NCBI GenBank assembly: GCA_022827225.1
Contig: JAJDTJ010000134.1
Coordinates: 1 to 34,166 of the forward strand
Direction: 5' to 3'
Source: Candidatus Poribacteria bacterium
Lineage (GTDB): Bacteria; Poribacteria; WGA-4E; WGA-3G
DNA: 34,166 bases
The notes below the pieces were generated by a model that saw only the letters and a list, made by a program, of their open reading frames with translations, was not told the DNA's origin and ran no database searches. Position numbers and translations under genes: made by a program. This document shows, one piece after another, positions 24,457 to 32,709 of this stretch. Each line of letters begins with the position of its first letter. Positions within the stretch are counted from its first letter, which is position 1.

Positions 24457-25047
24457 TTACAGATTGGCTCTGTAAGGAGCCAAAAATTTCCGGAGTTGCT
24501 GAATCGCGGCGTTTTTGCGTGAGGCAACGGTCCCAATCGGACATTCGAGGATCTCCGCGACTTCTTGATAAGACATACCCTGAACTTCTGTCAAACGGAA
24601 CACGAGTTGGTGTTCTTTCGATAATTTACCGATTGCAGCCTGAATCGCCTCGTCCGTCTCTTTGGCGATGAGCAGTGCCTCCGGTGAATAACGTGTATCG
24701 GCTACAGCAACAGCGATCGGGGTTGAATATTCATCACCATCTCCGTGTGGTGTATCTAATGACTCAACCTGAGGGTTTCTCTGCTCTTTTTCCAACTGTT
24801 TCAAACAGACATTCCGTGCGATGTGATAAAGGAATGTTCTGAATTTGGCGATAGGACGGTATGTTGGTACGCATCGCCACAGCCGTAGAAATGTTTCTTG
24901 GCAGAGGTCTTCCGCAAGTGTCTTGTTTTTGACAAATCGATAGATAAAACTTAAAGTGTTTGCATAGTGTCGATCGGTTAAAATTCGGAATGCGTCTCTG
25001 TTTCCATCTTTCACAGAGAGCATCAACTGCTCGTCAGTATGTAACAT
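24457..25047 (-). CDS. ECF-type RNA polymerase sigma factor
   Basis: 196 residues, a two-domain sigma factor. Region 2 runs over DAFRILTDRHYANTLSFIYR and AEDLCQETFLRLWR (about residues 18-60). Region 4 is ALSKEHQ-like: GKLSKEHQLVFRLTEVQG, then MSYQEVAEILECPIGTVASR (helix-turn-helix, about 150-185). No anti-sigma gene is adjacent. ATG 25047 has GAGGAG seven bases upstream. That site is paired in a 6-bp hairpin immediately below a leader ORF, so translation is likely coupled to it. A strong terminator follows. It is unrelated in architecture to the sigma-WD40 fusion at 6971-9946. Confidence 0.9.
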   Translation of the reverse strand: MLHTDEQLMLSVKDGNRDAFRILTDRHYANTLSFIYRFVKNKTLAEDLCQETFLRLWRCVPTYRPIAKFRTFLYHIARNVCLKQLEKEQRNPQVESLDTPHGDGDEYSTPIAVAVADTRYSPEALLIAKETDEAIQAAIGKLSKEHQLVFRLTEVQGMSYQEVAEILECPIGTVASRKNAAIQQLRKFLAPYRANL

Positions 25048-25053
25048 GCTTAT

Positions 25054-25069
25054 CTCCTCAAACGAGGAG
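25054..25069 (-). promoter_or_regulatory. Hairpin sequestering the Shine-Dalgarno site of the ECF sigma gene
   Basis: On the minus strand CTCCTC-GTTT-GAGGAG is a perfect 6-bp stem; GAGGAG is the only ribosome-binding site of the sigma gene. The stop codon of the leader ORF (25074-25076) lies five bases upstream of the stem. A ribosome finishing the leader would open it. Confidence 0.6.
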
Positions 25070-25073
25070 CGTT

Positions 25074-25343
25074 TCAAGCGAAGGCGAGTGACCCTCCTTC
25101 CATTATCGGCTTATAGTGGAGGATGCCTGCTTGTTCGCTCCTTGGCCTGTGCCTTCTCCATAATCGAGTCGTAGTCCAACAACGGTGCACGTCGGCAGTT
25201 TTAGATGCCCGTGCCTTTCTTGAAGTGCGCTCTCCTAAAGCGCAATCGTTATCATTGTTTCTACTACCGCTATTCCATACACGCTTACCAACCCACCATG
25301 TGTGAGTTGTTGCCGTTGTTAAACACAAAACACTTTGATACAT
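25074..25343 (-). CDS. Leader ORF upstream of the ECF sigma gene
   Basis: 89 residues starting MYQSVLCLTTATTHTWWVGK, with AGGAGG nine bases before the ATG. It is rich in Arg, Trp and Cys (HRCWTTTRLWRRHR) and resembles no family I know. Its stop lies 26 bases before the sigma start and just before the hairpin that hides the sigma ribosome-binding site. The amino-acid composition looks unlike a normal folded protein, so its role may be the act of translation itself. It may also be a small real protein, for example a partner of the sigma factor. Confidence 0.45.
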   Translation of the reverse strand: MYQSVLCLTTATTHTWWVGKRVWNSGSRNNDNDCALGERTSRKARASKTADVHRCWTTTRLWRRHRPRSEQAGILHYKPIMEGGSLAFA

Positions 25344-25379
25344 TATATAAACCCTCCTCTTAGGTTTAATCATCAGACA

Positions 25380-25405
25380 GGGGCAATGTTTGATGCCCCT
25401 TTTTT
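25380..25405 (+). terminator. Terminator-like hairpin with T-tract on the plus strand
   Basis: GGGGCA (25380-25385) and TGCCCC (25394-25399) flank an 8-base loop and are followed by six T residues. No plus-strand gene lies upstream. On the minus strand the hairpin falls in the untranslated leader ahead of the leader ORF. The AT-rich 25406-25516 holds no gene. Confidence 0.5.
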
Positions 25406-25516
25406 AGTTGAAAAAAAAGATTCTCAATAGTTTAACCCGTATATTTTGAGATAATTCATTTAAAATGAAAAAAAATAAATTTGCACCTTTATTTTCGATT
25501 TTCAGTGATGTTTTCG

Positions 25517-26623
25517 CTATGCGATTTCTGGCTGAAACGGCTGTAGTGGCAGCGAAGGCTCGCCGGTTGTGAGCAGTTCAGCGATGAGTTGTCCTGTGAT
25601 TGGTGCAAGAAGAATCCCGTTTTTGAAGTGTCCGGTCGCCAAGGCGACATTGTCGTATCCTGGCAAGTAACCGAGAAGTGGTCCTTTTTTAGCGTAGGGA
25701 CGTAAACCTGCCCAGGTTTGCACGAAGGTAGCGTTCGCGAGTTGTGGTGCTATGGCGACACCGGCATCGATCATCTGCTTCGCGCCATCGACGGTTGCGG
25801 TCTTGTCATAACCGACGTACTCGACGGTTGCGCCGAGTAGAATTTTGCCGTCTGCTCTCGGTACGATGTAGATACCTAACCCGTCAACAATATGTTGAAA
25901 GATCGGTGGCATCGTTTCAACGAGGACGATCTGTCCTCTCACAGGTTCGACCTGTATCGGCACGCCGAGTTGATAAATGAGTGTGCCTGCCCAGCACCCG
26001 GCGGCAATCACGAAGGTATCGGCGTATAAGGTTTCGGCGTTGACAACAACGCCGATAACGCGTTCGTCCTCTTTGACGAAGTTCGTGACGGGGTTACCGA
26101 GTAGGAACCGTGCGCCGAGGTTTGCGGCGCCTTTTGCGAGTGCGGTCACCATCTTTGGGTTGCGTACTTGTGCATCCTCAGGGAACAGGACTGCGCCCGC
26201 GATGGATTTTGCGAGTGCCGGTTCTAACTGCCGTGCCTCTTCAGCTGTCAGGATTTCCGCTGAAAAGCCGCGTTTCACGCGCCGGTCTGCGAGTCCGATG
26301 AGTCCTGCTGCCTCTGCTTGATTGAAAAATACCGACAGTGTACCGGATCGGATAAACTCGATATCTATCTGGGTTTCTGCGCGGAGTTCTTCCGCCAACG
26401 TCGGATAGCATGCAAGGCTGGCGCGGCAGAGCGTCGGATACGGTTCGTATGTTGAGGCGTGTGAGGTTAAAATCCCTGCCCCTGCCCACGAGGCTTCTGT
26501 TCCGACACCCGTTGCTTTGTCAATGACTAACGGTTTCACGTTCCGCTTGGCGAGGTTGTAAGCGATGGCACACCCGATAATACCGGCACCGATAATGATG
26601 ACATCTGCGTGATCTCGATTCAA
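25517..26623 (-). CDS. thiO: Glycine oxidase ThiO
   Basis: About 368 residues, as in ThiO. The FAD site VIIIGAGIIGCAIAYNLAKR is at the N-terminus, followed by ASWAGAGIL. VEPVRGQIV, YIVPRADGKILLGATVEYVG, WAGLRPYAKKGPLLG and GHFKNGILLAPITGQLIAE are the conserved DAO-family blocks of glycine oxidase. It oxidises glycine to iminoglycine for the thiazole half of thiamine. No other thi genes are in the window. I start at TTG 26623 because GGAGGG lies four bases upstream; an ATG at 26635 precedes it but has no ribosome-binding site of its own. A promoter is at 26652-26681. Confidence 0.88.
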   Translation of the reverse strand: MNRDHADVIIIGAGIIGCAIAYNLAKRNVKPLVIDKATGVGTEASWAGAGILTSHASTYEPYPTLCRASLACYPTLAEELRAETQIDIEFIRSGTLSVFFNQAEAAGLIGLADRRVKRGFSAEILTAEEARQLEPALAKSIAGAVLFPEDAQVRNPKMVTALAKGAANLGARFLLGNPVTNFVKEDERVIGVVVNAETLYADTFVIAAGCWAGTLIYQLGVPIQVEPVRGQIVLVETMPPIFQHIVDGLGIYIVPRADGKILLGATVEYVGYDKTATVDGAKQMIDAGVAIAPQLANATFVQTWAGLRPYAKKGPLLGYLPGYDNVALATGHFKNGILLAPITGQLIAELLTTGEPSLPLQPFQPEIA

Positions 26624-26651
26624 GGTTCCCTCCATTTTATGTATTAGAAAT

Positions 26652-26681
26652 AGTTTAGCATACGAATTAGTGGATTGTCAA
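26652..26681 (-). promoter_or_regulatory. Promoter of thiO
   Basis: TTGACA (26676-26681) and TAAACT (26652-26657) are 18 bases apart on the minus strand. The element begins GACAATCCACTAATT, as at the HAD promoter. Confidence 0.6.
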
Positions 26682-26786
26682 TTCGCTTCAGAGGAACCGT
26701 TATCGGTTGTCAGAACTCGGATACACAGGATTAAAAGATTTTTCAGTGTTTATACACATTTTTGGATGCACTTTAGAGATTGTCAG

Positions 26787-26815
26787 TTGAAATTTCAGTG
26801 GGTTTCGTGTATAAT
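26787..26815 (+). promoter_or_regulatory. Promoter of the EutN/CcmL and cyclo-ligase genes
   Basis: TTGAAA (26787-26792) and TATAAT (26810-26815) are 17 bases apart, about 90 bases upstream of the first start codon. 26682-26786 holds nothing else I recognise. Confidence 0.65.
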
Positions 26816-26905
26816 TTTATGAGTGTAAACGGTGCAAAGCGAAGGATCTCAAACTCGGTGATGGAAGGATGGAATCCTCACCGAATAGGAAAGGTTTTTA
26901 ATTAA

Positions 26906-27193
26906 ATGACCCTTGGAAAAGTTACCGGGACAATCGTGGCGACGCAGAAAGATGAGAAACTCGTCGGTAGCAAATTGATGGTTGTCCAAGATATAGACCT
27001 GAACGGAGAAGTTGACCGGAAATATACGGTCGCTGTAGACGCGGTTGGCGCGGGTATCGGCGAGATCGTTCTCGTTGCGACTGGAAGTTCGGCGCGGCAG
27101 ACTGAAGTCACATCGAACAAACCGGTTGATGCCGTGATTATGGCGATCGTTGATACCGTAGAGGTCGCTGGAAAAGTCCGCTATTACAAATAG
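26906..27193 (+). CDS. Bacterial microcompartment vertex protein (EutN/CcmL family)
   Basis: 95 residues, full length for the family. MTLGKVTGTIVATQKDEKLVGSKL, then VAVDAVGAGIGEIVLVATGSSAR and VDAVIMAIVDTVEV are the three conserved blocks of the pentameric vertex protein (KxxG.vvaT.K...l.G.kl, vDxvGAGxGdxVlv..GssaR, iDavvvgIvD). Pentamers cap the corners of microcompartment shells. No hexameric shell gene (BMC-H) or signature enzyme is in the window, so it may belong to a shell encoded elsewhere or act alone. It is 33 bases upstream of the cyclo-ligase gene on the same transcript. Confidence 0.9.
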   Translation: MTLGKVTGTIVATQKDEKLVGSKLMVVQDIDLNGEVDRKYTVAVDAVGAGIGEIVLVATGSSARQTEVTSNKPVDAVIMAIVDTVEVAGKVRYYK

Positions 27194-27226
27194 GCAATGG
27201 ACACACACCTATAGGGAAAGAATATA

Positions 27227-27790
27227 ATGGAACGCGAAGGCGTCCGTGCTGAAGTGCTTCGCGAGCGCGACGGACTTTCACCGGAGGTCCGTGCCGTGTT
27301 CAGCCGACGGATTGTTGATTCCATCACGCGTTGGATACAGCGTGAGGGTTTCGATGCTGTGATGCTCTATCTGAGCATGCGGAGTGAAGTCGAAACTGAC
27401 GGTCTCCTTGAAGGGTTGCTCCATGCGGGAAAGCAGGTCTCTGCCCCTGTCGTTGATACGGAACGGGATTGCTTGATACCGCGGCGAATACGGAGCAAGA
27501 AAACGGATTTGGTTCCTCATCGTTACGGTATGTTGGAACCGAGTCCAGCGTGTCCGATTTTTCCTATCGCGGAGCTGCAACTCATCGTTGTTCCCGGTAT
27601 CGCCTTTGATCGTAAAGGGTATCGCCTCGGATACGGTAAAGGCTTCTACGATAGGTTTCTCGCGAACTGTCCGCACGCGATTCCGATCGGATTGGCATAT
27701 CAGATACAGGTTGTAGAAGACACTTTTCCCGAAACGTGGGATGTGCCGGTTCGGTACATTTTTACGGAGACAGGTAGGATAGACGTTTAG
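27227..27790 (+). CDS. 5-formyltetrahydrofolate cyclo-ligase
   Basis: 187 residues. VVPGIAFDRKGYRLGYGKGFYDRFL is the ATP/substrate signature of the FAU1/MTHFS family, and LYLSMRSEVETDGLL with RRIRSKKTDLVPHRYGMLEP are the other conserved parts. It turns 5-formyl-THF into 5,10-methenyl-THF using ATP, in the cytoplasm. It is the second gene after the microcompartment vertex protein. Its TAG stop touches the stop of the convergent ComEA-like gene with no base between them. Confidence 0.9.
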   Translation: MEREGVRAEVLRERDGLSPEVRAVFSRRIVDSITRWIQREGFDAVMLYLSMRSEVETDGLLEGLLHAGKQVSAPVVDTERDCLIPRRIRSKKTDLVPHRYGMLEPSPACPIFPIAELQLIVVPGIAFDRKGYRLGYGKGFYDRFLANCPHAIPIGLAYQIQVVEDTFPETWDVPVRYIFTETGRIDV

Positions 27791-28186
27791 TTACTTGGCA
27801 TTGATGAAAGGTCTTAGTTTTTCGAGCGTCTTTGCGCCGATCCCTCTGACGTTCTGGATGTCGTCTACGCTGCTAAAGTCGCCGTGTTGCGTTCGGTAGT
27901 CGATAATCCTTTGTGCCGTTGCCTCACCGATATTTGGAAGTGTTTGGAGTTCGTCTGCGGATGCGGTGTTGATATTAAGAAGTTCCGGCTTATTCGGTGT
28001 TCCGGCGTTCGTTCGGTTTTGTGGACGCGCATCGTTCGGGACGGCAATCAGATCGGGTTTTCCGAGGAACATTGCGGGTGCGAACCGCCGTACGCCCCAG
28101 AAGGCTGCCCCCGCCAAAATCAGGATTACGAGAAAAGTAACTGCTCTCAAATAGTGTCGTTCAACGGCGTTTTCTATGTTATTCAT
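27791..28186 (-). CDS. ComEA-like helix-hairpin-helix membrane protein
   Basis: 131 residues. A hydrophobic helix at residues 15-33 (AVTFLVILILAGAAFWGV) anchors a short polar linker. It is followed by LLNINTASADELQTLPNIGEATAQRIIDYR and the second half FSSVDDIQNVRGIGAKTLEKLRPFI, the tandem HhH of ComEA. ComEA binds incoming double-stranded DNA at the outer face of the membrane during natural transformation. No other competence gene is present. It starts 15 bases after the STAND gene stops, so read-through from that operon is possible. Confidence 0.88.
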   Translation of the reverse strand: MNNIENAVERHYLRAVTFLVILILAGAAFWGVRRFAPAMFLGKPDLIAVPNDARPQNRTNAGTPNKPELLNINTASADELQTLPNIGEATAQRIIDYRTQHGDFSSVDDIQNVRGIGAKTLEKLRPFINAK

Positions 28187-28201
28187 CTCTATTTGCCTAT
28201 A

Positions 28202-31200
28202 TCAATTTTCATGATTAGAAGTTGGTTTCCACCACGGGGCAATTCGCGGAGTTCGACCAGTTAAAAATTTCTCACCTCGGCAATACTCACGAAGTTTTCT
28301 CCCAAAAACTTCAAAGTTACGTTTTGTTTTCAAAGAATTCTCCCATCTATGCCAAAATCGCTCGACCAGAGCAAGAAGTTTGGGATCGCAGTTTTGCAGC
28401 TCTTCATAGACCTTTGCTTTATTTTTATGGCGATGCCACCATTGAGCCGTAGGCGATAAGGCAGGCTTGATTCGCTCAAAAACAGCAGAAATTTGGAACG
28501 GATCACATGTTTGCAGTGCCTTCCAGTACACTTCTCGACAACTTCGTTCTTGTTGCGCAACCTCGTACGCCCATGTAGCGTGATCACGAACCCATCGATT
28601 TGAATCCTCTGATTTCAACCGCTCAAGTTCCTCAACCGCTTTGTCTTGCCCAAACCACGGTAAAATCGAAACACCCAGATTGCGTTCCTTTGCATACGGA
28701 CTCACTAAGTATTTCTGTGTCACCAAATTCCATAATTCATCCTCGCCTCCGCCAGCTAAAGCGGCAAGAGTCATAAACATAATCTTTTCGTCGTTTAAAC
28801 ATTCATCTAGCAGTTTGCACCTGAGGTGGTGATGTTCAGTTAAGTTACAATCCTTAATTTGCCAGAGCTGAACAAAAAAGGTTTCTACTCCGTAGTGCGT
28901 TAAGTAAACCGTTTTGGAACCTTCAGTGTTCCATTCGCGATAATATTTCACTGCTCTATCCGGTTGGAAACGCAATAATAAACAGAGAATAGTATTCGTG
29001 AAGTCCCACAATGCTTGGTAATACCGTGGGGCTTTGGAGAGTCTAGTGAGATATTCGTCTGTTAATTGCAAAAAATCAACCTTGTTCTGTCCTGCCCAAC
29101 TTTCAAGAGCCTCTTGGTTAAACGTATACTCTAATTCTCTGACAGAATCAAAATCTCCCTCAGGACCTTGAAGAATTGAACACAACCACTCCATAAGTTC
29201 TCCGCCCCACCGTGAAAGATCATCCTGCCTATTCGGGACACAGAGAAAAGAGCCTACAATTTCTAGAGGAAACAATAATCTAAGTGTATCATAGGCAGGG
29301 ACATTATCTCCACCGTCATAAATAGGTAGTATGAATTTTTTACCATGTTTGGACAAAAGATGTTCACGCATTTTTTTATTAGTTAAAGTTTCAGTCAAAA
29401 ATTGATTTGAATCTCCTAATGCTAATCGAAGGATTGGAAGTGTTCTTGCCGAGTCAGGTTCTCTTATCTTTAAATCTTCCAATGCCCACTTTACTGTGTT
29501 TTTATTATTTCGGATACCATAAGTGTAAAGCGTAAACCAGAATTCATCCTCTGAGAACTCTTTCGACTCGCTACTAGGCAAATCTTGATTATCAAATGAT
29601 GAGGATTGAAATGATTCCAATTTTTGTTGTGCTATCCTCACAATTGGCTCCGGTAATAGTTCCTCAAGCAAACTCCGCTGTAATTCACTGCAAATTGAAA
29701 CCCTAAGTGGCTCATATGAAGCAAGAAATTTAAACCAGTCTGTTAACTTATCCTCAGGAGCAGAAAACAGAAGAATCTCTGTCAGTAAGGAAGTCAAATA
29801 GATAGGATCAGATGACGAATTGTCCGCCTGGATATCTGGAACGAGACGCTGCTGCATTCCCAAAATTGTTTCCGTAATTTTCACGCAATCTTTCGGTTTA
29901 AAAATAAGTCCCTGAATTGACGAAAGTATAATTTGCGCCCATTTTTGATTTAGAGCGTTTAGTTTGAGACCGCAGGCAAGTTCAGCGTAACTTTCGGGAT
30001 CATATTTGGCAACCCACGGCATCAAGTTTTCCACACAAAAACCCTCAAGTGAGGCGGAACGACTATTACCCAATTCAGCATTTACTGAGATGTGATGCAA
30101 AAGTTTTTTGATTTCAATCTTATCATGTTCAGTCAAGCATGGTAAATCTGTCCGAACCACTAAATGGTCAAGTCCGTGGTAATTACCGTCCACATTAGCT
30201 TCAGGGGACTCGTCTGTTAGTAATTGTTCCTGATCACGGAGGCGATTGATAGGAGTACTACGGTTCCATTGTGCAATACCAGCACGTATTTCCTTCTCTT
30301 TTTTCGAGGGTGGACGTTGCAATATAGGAGGTAAATTCACTATACCGAGATTAGCTGCCAGTCCGTAAACCCCTTTTAATAACAATTCATCATTGGCTTG
30401 GGCTTGTTCCGCTAATGAGCGTAGATCGTTTAAATACGCTTCGGTGTATCCCCAACGCATCAGTACGCCGATGTTTTTATCCTGGCTTTCATAACGTTCC
30501 AAAGTTTCATAGCAACGTGCAAGTGTTTCCAGGAATTGAGGATCTGGTCTCTGTGACAAGATTGAGAGTGCAGCAGCTGACAATTGGACTTGGCGGTCGT
30601 ACCTCGTCACAGGCACTTGAAGTCCTTTAAAATCCGTATGGATTCGGTTTTCTGGTGAGTTAACAAAGTGTGTCGGAAGAAGCCATTTTTTAAGTCGCGA
30701 AGCTAAGCGATCAATCTGACCTTTTTTATTTAGCCACGTTTTCGCAAGCGGTTCAATGAGCATTTCTTCATATTTGGGAACATTGTGGTTCTCAAATTCA
30801 AATTCAACAACTTGAGCATAAGCATCGGAATCTTTTTCCGTCCAGTAAGAAAGCCTATCGTCAGTGACGCTTGCATTGTGGCTATTGGACCATGCAAGTA
30901 TCAAAGCGGCTCGTTTTTGTGATAGTTGGTCATCTGAAATACCCGCGTCTGGAGATATCGCCGAGATTTGTAGAGCAAGGAATAATGCCTCAGTCCTTAG
31001 ATCTTCTGAAGGGATTGGCTCAAGTACGTTTTGGAAACCCTCGGCGAAATTTTGAATTCCGGTAAATTCTGTACAATCGAAAAGGTTTGAAAGATAAAGT
31101 GCCCAACCGAGTACAATGTGATCTTCACTCAACTTAGCATGAAGTAGTCCTGCTTCAATTGTAATGCGCTGTTCCTCCAAATCATGACGTATCTCGCGGT

Positions 31201-32683
31201 AGTGGGAAAAGTATTTTTCAAGTAGTTGAACAGAGGCTTGAGGAGCGGTATCAACATTGGTCCACTTCGCTTGCTTCGCAAGATCTGAAAGGATTTCTTG
31301 GGCGTCTTTGGCGTGGTGCCAACCAAGTTTTTGTTTAATCTGCGGATCTGTTCGTTCAATTTTGCCAAGCAAATCTGCCCACAAAATTAATGTTGTGGTT
31401 ACAGATCTGAATGAACCAAATTGATGCCGTAATTGAACGCACGTCTGAAAGTAACGAGGAATTCTTGCAGTATTCTTCAATGAATCCGGTAAGTCAGCAA
31501 GTTGGAGTCCTTTTCGGGTTAGTGCCTCCTGCAATTCAGAGTTGTCAAAAGGGACAACTGAAATTTTATGGCACCCATTCCACAAATAATTCTCAAAATC
31601 TGGGTAATTATCTAAAGGACGGGTAGTTAACAAAAAACGAATCCTACCTCTCCATTCACTCCCGGACTTTAGGTATTCGTCAAGAATTCGCTGTGCTGCC
31701 TCAATCGCACCCCATTCATTAACACCATCAAGTACAATAAGCGTTTTACGCCAGATTTTTGCGGGCTTGTTTTGAAGTTTAGCGATTTTTCCTTGTTCGT
31801 AAGATGGATAGATTGAACTAAAACAGGTGTAAAGCAAATCAAATATGGACATGTGCCCTTTCCAGTCTTTACTATCTAACCAAAAGGTGACAATATCTTC
31901 GCTCTCACAAATTGAATTCATCCACTTGGCAGCAAGCCATGTCTTCCCAGTCCCCTCCTTACCTTCAAGACAACAAACAAGTGGATCTTCGGTTTCCCAC
32001 CAATCCGCGATTTTTGATTCTAAGGACTTCCGTTCTATTGCCTCCGACAAGTTGATTGGGTTGAAGCCTTTGCCCGTACTAAAGCGTCCCAAGAGATATT
32101 TTTTAGCGACTTCCTGAACATGCCTTCGTGTTTGAATTCCGTACTCCAGTTTTAATTGGATCTTAATTATTTTCTCCTTCGTTCTAGAATTATCCCCCAT
32201 CTCTCCAACCCAAGTTAGTAATTCTTGATCCTGATAGTGGTCTGAAGATTCAAAAAAGGGACAAATATCCTTCCAGAAGGTAACACACAATGCCCCGAGT
32301 TCTGATAACCCGTCAGAAAGTTCAAGAGTAACAATATCCAATCCGGTTTCTCTGGCAATGGCATCCAATGTATGACTCAATTGTTCAGTATCGCGGGTGA
32401 CTGCTAATACATACACTTGGAGATGTGGTGATTCACGTATCGCCCCACGAATATCTCCCTCAATGGTTTTAGCATTAGGAGGGTTCTCACCGGTGTATCT
32501 CTTAGCTTGCATTGATACATCACCGGACATACTTCTGGCATCTCCTCTTGGCTGGTCACCGGATCTGGCGACCACAAAAGGGGTTTCAAGGTGCAATTCT
32601 AGTAGTCTAGCAACGAGTTTTTCAAAGTCGCTATAACTGATTGACTGGATAAGTTCTTTTAATTTCTGCCAACCCATTTTCAT
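28202..32683 (-). CDS. Mrr-like nuclease-STAND NTPase fusion (Avs-like defence protein)
   Basis: 1493 residues. Residues 15-130 look like an Mrr-type PD-(D/E)XK nuclease: FEKLVARLLE, then RSGDQPRGDAR (Asp 43/48) and MQAKRY (Gln 59, Lys 61, the QxK form). An NTPase follows, with Walker A GKEGTGKT (241-248), Walker B TLIVLDGVNEW (314-324) and FLLTTRP (350-356), a STAND/NACHT-like arrangement. The remaining ~1100 residues are helical with many Leu/Trp and no repeat I can define, fitting a target-sensing superhelix. The layout and length fit Avs-type antiviral STANDs, in which a phage protein triggers nuclease activity; that function is inference. The DNA is AT-richer than the metabolic genes. 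The start is ATG 32683 (or 32677) after AAGAGG. It is the third gene of an operon with an HNH nuclease and a Phd-like protein. Confidence 0.8.
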   Translation of the reverse strand: MKMGWQKLKELIQSISYSDFEKLVARLLELHLETPFVVARSGDQPRGDARSMSGDVSMQAKRYTGENPPNAKTIEGDIRGAIRESPHLQVYVLAVTRDTEQLSHTLDAIARETGLDIVTLELSDGLSELGALCVTFWKDICPFFESSDHYQDQELLTWVGEMGDNSRTKEKIIKIQLKLEYGIQTRRHVQEVAKKYLLGRFSTGKGFNPINLSEAIERKSLESKIADWWETEDPLVCCLEGKEGTGKTWLAAKWMNSICESEDIVTFWLDSKDWKGHMSIFDLLYTCFSSIYPSYEQGKIAKLQNKPAKIWRKTLIVLDGVNEWGAIEAAQRILDEYLKSGSEWRGRIRFLLTTRPLDNYPDFENYLWNGCHKISVVPFDNSELQEALTRKGLQLADLPDSLKNTARIPRYFQTCVQLRHQFGSFRSVTTTLILWADLLGKIERTDPQIKQKLGWHHAKDAQEILSDLAKQAKWTNVDTAPQASVQLLEKYFSHYREIRHDLEEQRITIEAGLLHAKLSEDHIVLGWALYLSNLFDCTEFTGIQNFAEGFQNVLEPIPSEDLRTEALFLALQISAISPDAGISDDQLSQKRAALILAWSNSHNASVTDDRLSYWTEKDSDAYAQVVEFEFENHNVPKYEEMLIEPLAKTWLNKKGQIDRLASRLKKWLLPTHFVNSPENRIHTDFKGLQVPVTRYDRQVQLSAAALSILSQRPDPQFLETLARCYETLERYESQDKNIGVLMRWGYTEAYLNDLRSLAEQAQANDELLLKGVYGLAANLGIVNLPPILQRPPSKKEKEIRAGIAQWNRSTPINRLRDQEQLLTDESPEANVDGNYHGLDHLVVRTDLPCLTEHDKIEIKKLLHHISVNAELGNSRSASLEGFCVENLMPWVAKYDPESYAELACGLKLNALNQKWAQIILSSIQGLIFKPKDCVKITETILGMQQRLVPDIQADNSSSDPIYLTSLLTEILLFSAPEDKLTDWFKFLASYEPLRVSICSELQRSLLEELLPEPIVRIAQQKLESFQSSSFDNQDLPSSESKEFSEDEFWFTLYTYGIRNNKNTVKWALEDLKIREPDSARTLPILRLALGDSNQFLTETLTNKKMREHLLSKHGKKFILPIYDGGDNVPAYDTLRLLFPLEIVGSFLCVPNRQDDLSRWGGELMEWLCSILQGPEGDFDSVRELEYTFNQEALESWAGQNKVDFLQLTDEYLTRLSKAPRYYQALWDFTNTILCLLLRFQPDRAVKYYREWNTEGSKTVYLTHYGVETFFVQLWQIKDCNLTEHHHLRCKLLDECLNDEKIMFMTLAALAGGGEDELWNLVTQKYLVSPYAKERNLGVSILPWFGQDKAVEELERLKSEDSNRWVRDHATWAYEVAQQERSCREVYWKALQTCDPFQISAVFERIKPALSPTAQWWHRHKNKAKVYEELQNCDPKLLALVERFWHRWENSLKTKRNFEVFGRKLREYCRGEKFLTGRTPRIAPWWKPTSNHEN

Positions 32684-32709
32684 TTACCTCTTAAATCCTA
32701 TTTCAGTCT

